22,771 nucleotides of DNA from a virus. Positions 1-4,979 of the stretch are shown here, in pieces. The notes beneath the pieces are model-generated. The model saw only the letters and a list, made by a program, of their open reading frames with translations, was not told where the DNA came from and made no database searches. Positions within the stretch are counted from its first letter, which is position 1; each line of letters opens with the position of its first letter. The position numbers and the translations under genes were made by a program. The DNA lies in the IMG/VR virus record IMGVR_UViG_3300005467_000038, positions 1 through 22,771 of that record. The stretch is one strand, 5' to 3'.

Positions 1-9
1 ATGCAGAGG

Positions 10-32
10 GGGGTCTCATTTTGCGAGACCCC
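10..32 (-). terminator. GC-rich hairpin after the 84-aa gene
   Basis: An 8-bp perfect stem (10-17 with 25-32, GGGGTCTC/GAGACCCC) encloses a 7-base loop. It lies about 125 bases downstream of the last gene on the minus strand. The window ends before a downstream U-tract could be seen, so termination is an inference; it could also be a leader hairpin for the next gene outside the window. The rest of 1-155 holds no supported gene. Confidence 0.5.
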
Positions 33-155
33 TCCCCCGGTCAAACATTTTTTTGAAAGCGTTGTCACATCACAGAGACATGATACTCCTTCCACAGAGG
101 ACATTGTCACCACATGTTCCATCACCAGTCACATCTATTAAGTTGTTGAGTAAAG

Positions 156-410
156 TCAGCGTGCCTGAGTTAGTGTCGAGTCTTCCTTCACTCTTGTATG
201 CATTCCCGACACGTTCTCAGTAACGATGTCCTTGATAGCTTGCTGAATCGCCATGTGCTGGTCCTCATCAGAGAGGTTTGGCGATGTGTGTGTCACTCGA
301 GCCAACAACGAAAGAGAGTTGTAGCGATCCCAGTCCCAGGCGAACCACTCATCGTACTGTGAGAAAGGACTGTATGGATTGTCGATAGTCGTAAGCATGT
401 AGTTGTCCAT
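156..410 (-). CDS. Conserved small phage protein next to the RNA polymerase
   Basis: An 84-residue acidic protein without membrane segments. Its start overlaps the stop of the polymerase-like gene by one base (TGATG), so it is probably translationally coupled to it. The N-terminal motif NPYSPFSQYDEWFAWD, followed by an LLARV segment and an SDEDQHMAIQQAIKDIV helix, matches from memory a small conserved protein found beside the same RNA polymerase-like gene in many phages of Gram-positive bacteria, often just ahead of the terminase. Its function is unknown. The coupling suggests it acts with, or is needed in stoichiometry with, the polymerase. Confidence 0.88.
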   Translation of the reverse strand: MDNYMLTTIDNPYSPFSQYDEWFAWDWDRYNSLSLLARVTHTSPNLSDEDQHMAIQQAIKDIVTENVSGMHTRVKEDSTLTQAR

Positions 411-3202
411 CAGTCTCCTTCCTCACCACCAACAGCCTTCTGTGCTGTAGACACAGAGACACCAAGAACGTCAGCAATCTCTGCCCATGAGTAACCCTTT
501 GCATGTAGGCTCCTGGCCTTAGCAGTACTGGCAGGCGTCATCACAGGTTCGTTCTTAGGTGTAGCTAGCTTCTTGACCTGATCTAGATCCGCATAGGTCA
601 GGATCTGAGCTAACTTATGGGCGGTGATAGCACGTGCTTGAATGGCTTTCCATTCGGCATCAGTGATCTCAAACTTATGCTTGTCAGCACCCGTTCTCAT
701 ACGGGCTGCAGACAAGGCCTGAGACTTAACCCTTTTGAGTTCTGCTTTGTTCTCTCTCAACTTGAGAGAGGGATCATCGCGGATCTTCTGCCGAACAGTG
801 GCATTTGCTATGACCTGGGCTTGTCTTTCGAGGGGGGCGTTTCTCAGAGAGAGGTCCAATTTGGCTTGTAGGGAGGACACTTCGTTCTGATACGTCGCCT
901 TCGCAGAGGGCGAGTAAGGATCTGGTTTGATCTTCACTAGTTCTCTACGTGCTTGGTTGGCCAGAGATTTCAGTCGGTTGGAGTGGTCTGCATAGACAGT
1001 CTCGATAACAGTACCCGTCGACAAGGTACGTGCATCGTCAGTCTCAGCAAGCTTTGTCGACTCCGTCTTTTCAACCTTGGTATGTACTTTGCCTTTGGAG
1101 TCAACCCACGTCTTGACCTTACCCGTTTCCTGGAATACCTTCTTGCCCGTCTTGGGATCGATAGCACCAGGACGATCGGGAGACCATTGCTTTCTCTCGT
1201 TGACATCCAGTCTCGATTTAGCTCTCGAGATCAGAGTCGAAGCACCAGCAACACGGGAATCAGAGTGATCTGTCTGATACCGTTTCACAAGCGCGGCAAT
1301 TCCATTAGCCTCGTAAGACTTCTTGTAATTTAGTTTGTGTTTCTCAGCATCGATGACCACCATCGAATGCCGAACGGCACGAGCAAGTTCGTCGTTGTTA
1401 GCACCCCTGATGCTCATGTCCGTGATCAGGTTCGAGATCTTTCCCATCTCGAGGCCCTTCTCATACGGAGTCATGACCTTCATGCCCTCGTAGTAGGGGT
1501 ACTCATCCTTAGGACTGAAATTCTTCAGACCTTCCAACGGAGGCTTAGTTCTGATTTTTCCCAAGTTATTGGGAATCACCAGAACAGTATCACCATCGAA
1601 GTCCGCACCGGACAGTCGCTCAGCAACCTTGCTATTGATCCCGATAGCATCACGAGAATCGCCAAGCAACTTGCGTGCTTCAGGATTCTTGTGACTGACT
1701 ACGAGTTCGGGGATCTCGAAAGGCCCAGCATGAGGAAAGCGAATCAGAACAACTCGCTCACCAGGACGGAAGTTAGGAGCATAGACTTCGTTGTCCTTCA
1801 GACTGTTCACAGGAAGTATGACCTGCGTCTGCTGGCGAGGCAGATGAGCAGCCTTGAGATGCACGGCCGACGAGTCGGCACCATCAGCATAAGCCTCGAG
1901 AAGCTTCTTGCGGACAGATGGGTTGTTCAGACGCAAGATTGCGTCGAGCTCAGACTTCTTCGCGTCATAGGTAATTTGAAGCTGTTCTCGAGCGAGTGGC
2001 GGTCTTTGCTTGGACAGCATCTGCGATGGAAGGTTGCGTGACCAGGTTTCCCACTTGCCTTCTTCGTTAACCTTGTTCATGACCGAAGTAAGCTTAGTGA
2101 TCCGTCCTGTTGCGTCACGCTCGCCAATTTGCCCTGTGGGTCCGATGGTTGCGCCAAACGGATTGTCTTTGTCGATAGGACCCGTAAACTTAGAGGAATC
2201 ACCGGGAGGGTCACCAGGCGCCTTCAGCCTCTTAAGAGGTTTCATGGCGTCGAGCTTGTTGCCCGTGTCGCTCTTATTGGTGTTGAACTGAAGATCCACA
2301 CCGTCAGGGAGATCGTCCTTGTAGACGGCCATACCCTTCAGGTAATGACTACCATCGACCATGATACGGACTTGCGCATATCGTCGACCGCCCAGTGATA
2401 CATCGTTCACGCCAGGGCGAACGTAGATCACGCCATCCGCATCAGCACCACCGTCTTTGTCATACCTGATTCCCACACGCTTGGAGCTAATAGACAGGGG
2501 AGGATGCATGCCAAGTAGCGTTACGCCACCATCTTGAGAATACTCGCTCAGCTGGTCTATCTTGTCGAGGTTACGATGGACATCGATCCAGTCATTACCA
2601 GGTTTGGTCAGAACTTTAAGGATCGTTTTGTTACCCGTACCAAGTTGCTCGATCTGATCCTTATGAACTCGATACCCTTCGTCCTTCAACTGCTGAAGAG
2701 CACTGCGTAGCTTCGTGCTGGTGATGCCGAGTTGATACTCGACACCCGAACCGACATCGATGAATTCCTTCTCGTCTACTGCCTTGCGGAGGGCATTGGT
2801 GACGTTGTCGATAACCTTTGCTTTACGCTCTTGGCTATCCTTGAGTAGATTGCGAACCTGGGACTCGCCGGAGACCTGAAACCCAGCCTCGCGCATGCGT
2901 GCAGCAATGGCCCCGTTTGAAAGTCCCTTATCCTTGAGCTTACGGGCCATGTGGATCTCGTCCTGTTTGCGTTCGTTACGGACGAGAGTACGAATGTCAC
3001 GAAGTTGAGTGGTGGTGACACCATGCATTTTGGCAGCCTCGGTGTCACCGACACCAAACTTCCGCTTGGTTTCCTCAATATCGTCGAGGAGGCTGCGATT
3101 GCGTTGCGATTGCGGATCATCACCAGAGCCCCACGGATAACGTCCAGAGTGTCGAGGAGTTCCATAGTGCGCAAGGTACTCTTCTTCTGGGATAGTGACC
3201 AC
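410..3202 (-). CDS. YonO-like single-chain RNA polymerase (double-psi beta-barrel)
   Basis: A 930-residue protein starting with GTG, overlapping the upstream nuclease stop by one base. Residues 531-538 read SGADFDGD, the Mg-binding DxDGD loop of the beta'-type barrel of multisubunit RNA polymerases. Residues 275-300 (YAQVRIMVDGSHYLKGMAVY) fit the QxR...KG lysine motif of the second barrel in the RdRP/YonO superfamily, and RFPHAGPFEIPEL (488-500) precedes the catalytic loop as in that family. RAVRHSMVVIDAEKH (608-622) resembles the following helix. Residues 1-190 contain helix-turn-helix-like segments, and the last 40 residues form another HTH (SWAEIADVLGVSVSTAQKA). The N-terminus HYGTPRHSGRYPWGSG (12-27) is seen in phage head-associated proteins, so virion packaging is possible. 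This is probably a phage RNA polymerase; template and stage of action are inferred. Confidence 0.82.
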   Translation of the reverse strand: MVTIPEEEYLAHYGTPRHSGRYPWGSGDDPQSQRNRSLLDDIEETKRKFGVGDTEAAKMHGVTTTQLRDIRTLVRNERKQDEIHMARKLKDKGLSNGAIAARMREAGFQVSGESQVRNLLKDSQERKAKVIDNVTNALRKAVDEKEFIDVGSGVEYQLGITSTKLRSALQQLKDEGYRVHKDQIEQLGTGNKTILKVLTKPGNDWIDVHRNLDKIDQLSEYSQDGGVTLLGMHPPLSISSKRVGIRYDKDGGADADGVIYVRPGVNDVSLGGRRYAQVRIMVDGSHYLKGMAVYKDDLPDGVDLQFNTNKSDTGNKLDAMKPLKRLKAPGDPPGDSSKFTGPIDKDNPFGATIGPTGQIGERDATGRITKLTSVMNKVNEEGKWETWSRNLPSQMLSKQRPPLAREQLQITYDAKKSELDAILRLNNPSVRKKLLEAYADGADSSAVHLKAAHLPRQQTQVILPVNSLKDNEVYAPNFRPGERVVLIRFPHAGPFEIPELVVSHKNPEARKLLGDSRDAIGINSKVAERLSGADFDGDTVLVIPNNLGKIRTKPPLEGLKNFSPKDEYPYYEGMKVMTPYEKGLEMGKISNLITDMSIRGANNDELARAVRHSMVVIDAEKHKLNYKKSYEANGIAALVKRYQTDHSDSRVAGASTLISRAKSRLDVNERKQWSPDRPGAIDPKTGKKVFQETGKVKTWVDSKGKVHTKVEKTESTKLAETDDARTLSTGTVIETVYADHSNRLKSLANQARRELVKIKPDPYSPSAKATYQNEVSSLQAKLDLSLRNAPLERQAQVIANATVRQKIRDDPSLKLRENKAELKRVKSQALSAARMRTGADKHKFEITDAEWKAIQARAITAHKLAQILTYADLDQVKKLATPKNEPVMTPASTAKARSLHAKGYSWAEIADVLGVSVSTAQKAVGGEEGD

Positions 3203-3759
3203 TACAGATCCTCCTCTCTCAATTGCGCCACCAGTGCAGCTTGTGTTTTGACTCGATCCATGATCATAAATACATCGGCTGGATCTGGTATCAGCTCAAA
3301 GACCTCGTCATTCTGATAAATACGTAGAATGATTTTGATCTCGGCTGGGTTGAAGCCATATTCGAAACAGAAAATAGCAGCATAAATCAACAGCTGCCGC
3401 ATGTCTGCTTCGGTCACACCAGTCTTGAGATCGCTGATGCGCAAAGTATTGTCACGAAACCCGCATGCGTCTGCGGTACCAAAACACTCTGGAGAATAGA
3501 ACAGAGGGACCTCAGGCGTCATAAAGAAGCCGATACAGTCGTTGATGTATCGACTTAGCGTGGTTCCGTTATCGGCCTGTTTAATGCCCAGAGTAATGGC
3601 TTGCTGGGCATAGGCGTGTAGATCGATTCCTCTTTGCGTCTGTTGTGCTTGGAAAAAGACGCGTCGAAGTTTGTCCTCGTCATATTCCAGCCAGTGATAC
3701 TTACTGGGACTAAGAAAGGCGTGTTGCCTGATGATGTTCGTATGCTTGTTGAAGCTCAT
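3202..3759 (-). CDS. RecB/Cas4-like PD-(D/E)XK exonuclease
   Basis: A 185-residue protein with the motif order of RecB-family nucleases: RGIDLH (43-48), GTAD with Asp97, SDLKTG with Asp110 and Lys112, and QLLIYA with Gln122 and Tyr126. These supply the metal- and DNA-contacting residues of the fold. No iron-sulfur cysteine set is obvious, so it is closer to the compact phage form than to classical Cas4. Its start lies 50 bases inside the VRR-NUC gene upstream, and its stop overlaps the RNA polymerase start by one base. A role in recombination, end processing or host DNA degradation is inferred from the family. Confidence 0.85.
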   Translation of the reverse strand: MSFNKHTNIIRQHAFLSPSKYHWLEYDEDKLRRVFFQAQQTQRGIDLHAYAQQAITLGIKQADNGTTLSRYINDCIGFFMTPEVPLFYSPECFGTADACGFRDNTLRISDLKTGVTEADMRQLLIYAAIFCFEYGFNPAEIKIILRIYQNDEVFELIPDPADVFMIMDRVKTQAALVAQLREEDL

Positions 3760-4060
3760 CCAGAACGGCCTCTTCGTTTTCAGGACAGATGAACGCCGCG
3801 AAGCACATGCCGTCCAATCTACCGATGTAGTACTGCTGATTCGGTTGACGACGTGCTCTCATGCTGGTCTTGGCCTCGAGAGTGGCCCAGAAACCTCCCT
3901 CGAAAAGGATTCCCATGTCGGGGATACCTTGCAAGAGAGCTGCGTCAAGACGAACCACCAAACAGCAACGATCACCGAAGCGTCGGTAGATTTCTTTGGT
4001 CAGTCTTGTTTTGTATTCGCCCTCAAGCAAGATATCCCCTTCGAGACGGCCGTATCGCAC
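3710..4060 (-). CDS. VRR-NUC-type nuclease
   Basis: A 116-residue protein. GIPDMGILFEGGFWATLEAK (45-64) gives the PD...ExK active site (Asp48, Glu62, Lys64), followed by RQPNQQYYIGRLD (71-83), the Gln-containing motif typical of phage VRR-NUC enzymes. Such proteins are structure-specific endonucleases, often Holliday-junction or flap cleaving, and usually act in replication and recombination. The only start available in this frame is the GTG at 4060, because a TAA lies two codons upstream. A strong AGGAGG site at 4082-4088 is 21 bases away, with an ATG-TAA minimal ORF between them (see findings). Confidence 0.85.
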   Translation of the reverse strand: MRYGRLEGDILLEGEYKTRLTKEIYRRFGDRCCLVVRLDAALLQGIPDMGILFEGGFWATLEAKTSMRARRQPNQQYYIGRLDGMCFAAFICPENEEAVLDELQQAYEHHQATRLS

Positions 4061-4109
4061 GAATTACATGGCTTATTCTATCCCTCCTATTACAATGTAT
4101 GTTTTTCGA

Positions 4110-4126
4110 GCGATACGATATCTAAC
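4110..4126 (-). repeat. 17-bp intergenic repeat, copy A
   Basis: On the minus strand this reads GTTAGATATCGTATCGC and sits between the NUMOD4 gene and the VRR-NUC gene, about 50 bases upstream of the latter's start. Copy B at 4938-4954 differs at one base. Occurrence in two noncoding gaps upstream of genes suggests a promoter or operator element; the function is inferred. Confidence 0.55.
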
Positions 4127-4129
4127 TTT

Positions 4130-4669
4130 TCAGACGACCTCACGGAAGTACTGACCCGTGGGCCAGACGTACGAGTTGTTCTTCATCGCAAGGTAGATCA
4201 TGAAATCCAACAACCCATGAGTCGTGGCCGCGTGCATGCTGTTCTTGTAGAGGTCGCCCGTTTCCATGTCCTCGATAGGGTTGGCGATTGTTGCGTGAAC
4301 ATCAGAGAACTGTTTGAAATACTTACGTGCATACCACAGCGGTCGCCACATGAGATTAACGACATAGTTGTTCTCTCGATCACCGTCAAGATTGATCGGC
4401 GTATCGAAAGCTGCGCGAATCTTCCCGTCAGGTTGCATGGGGGGCGGAAGAAAAGCACGAGCGACCAACAGGGGGAGTGATCGCTTGTACTGTGTTCCTT
4501 GGAGCATCAACCCAACAATCATCACACCACTCGAGTTACGCGTCGGTGTGATAAGGCAATCCCTTTTCTCGTTCCGTACTCTTCCCCAATCGCTTACCGA
4601 GTAGTAGGGGAAATCGCTTATCTCACTCCAGCGCTCTTGTACGGATGAGAACTGCGCATCTTGTATCAT
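4130..4669 (-). CDS. NUMOD4 / HNH-like homing endonuclease relative, probably lacking the HNH active site
   Basis: A 179-residue protein from the ATG at 4669; a GTG five codons earlier at 4684 is possible but abuts the AAGG ribosome site. The segment ERWSEISDFPYYSVSDWGRV is a NUMOD4 DNA-binding motif. The following LVARAFLPPP, TPINLDGDRENNYVVNLMW and RPLWYARKYF segments match the HNH-like part of phage NUMOD4 proteins, but the usual His of the (V/I)NHxDG motif is absent (INLDGD). It is therefore probably a domesticated DNA-binding protein or a decayed homing enzyme rather than an active nuclease. It stands alone between two noncoding gaps. Confidence 0.75.
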   Translation of the reverse strand: MIQDAQFSSVQERWSEISDFPYYSVSDWGRVRNEKRDCLITPTRNSSGVMIVGLMLQGTQYKRSLPLLVARAFLPPPMQPDGKIRAAFDTPINLDGDRENNYVVNLMWRPLWYARKYFKQFSDVHATIANPIEDMETGDLYKNSMHAATTHGLLDFMIYLAMKNNSYVWPTGQYFREVV

Positions 4670-4738
4670 GTGAGAGGGGCTCACCTTCTATGTGTAGCTC
4701 GGTCTTGACGAAAAGTCCGGTATGTCTATCTCGGTCAA

Positions 4739-4840
4739 AAACCAAAAAAAAAGCCCAAAACTATTTTAAAAAAGCGCTATACAATATCTAGATATCCACA
4801 TGAGTTTCCGTGTAATAGTTTTTAGGTTTTTTTTTGATTT
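4739..4840. repeat. 102-bp interrupted dyad with three co-centred palindromic blocks
   Basis: All blocks share one axis at 4789.5. The central 12-bp palindrome ATATCTAGATAT is at 4784-4795. AAAACTATT (4757-4765) pairs with AATAGTTTT (4814-4822). CAAAAAAAAA (4743-4752) pairs with TTTTTTTTTG (4827-4836). Outer bases 4739-4741 also match 4838-4840. It lies in the only long AT-rich gene-free stretch of the window (4685-4979). This could be a replication origin, a multimeric operator or a cruciform-forming site; the function is inference. Confidence 0.7.
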
Positions 4841-4852
4841 CTGGCAGAGAGA

Positions 4853-4858
4853 TTTATA
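4853..4858 (-). promoter_or_regulatory. Possible -10 box upstream of the NUMOD4 gene
   Basis: The minus strand reads TTGGTATAAATC here, with TATAAA as a -10-like hexamer in an AT-rich gap. No good -35 match lies 16-18 bases upstream. This is weak support only. Confidence 0.25.
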
Positions 4859-4895
4859 CCAAAGTAGGACATACAAGACCACGTCTGTACCGAAA

Positions 4896-4924
4896 CCTTA
4901 AGAGAACCTTAAGTTTTCCTTAAG
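4896..4924. repeat. Three CCTTAAG direct repeats with exact 11-bp spacing
   Basis: CCTTAAG occurs at 4896-4902, 4907-4913 and 4918-4924. The core CTTAAG is itself palindromic, and the period is close to one helical turn, so bound proteins would line up on one face of the DNA. The repeats sit between the large dyad and the end of the helicase gene. Iteron-like origin sites or operators are the likely interpretations. Confidence 0.7.
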
Positions 4925-4937
4925 TCCTGTTTTTTTT

Positions 4938-4954
4938 GCGACACGATATCTAAC
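4938..4954 (-). repeat. 17-bp intergenic repeat, copy B
   Basis: On the minus strand this reads GTTAGATATCGTGTCGC, one base different from copy A at 4110-4126. It follows the helicase stop and precedes the CCTTAAG repeats. Two further near-identical words, TATGACCGC and TATGTCCGC, lie in tandem at 4962-4980. Overall 4685-4979 contains no ORF with a ribosome site, only these repeats and A/T tracts. Confidence 0.55.
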
Positions 4955-4979
4955 ACCCCAATATGACCGCTTATGTCCG

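Noticed and set aside
2776-3174. 132-residue minus-strand frame inside the RNA polymerase gene, and 6182-6562 and 17841-18200 inside other genes
   Set aside because: Composition is Ser/Arg-rich as in shifted frames, there is no ribosome site, and the main frames are conserved there.
4896-4924. CRISPR-like array in the CCTTAAG repeats
   Set aside because: Seven-base repeats with four-base spacers are far too short; these are DNA-binding site repeats.
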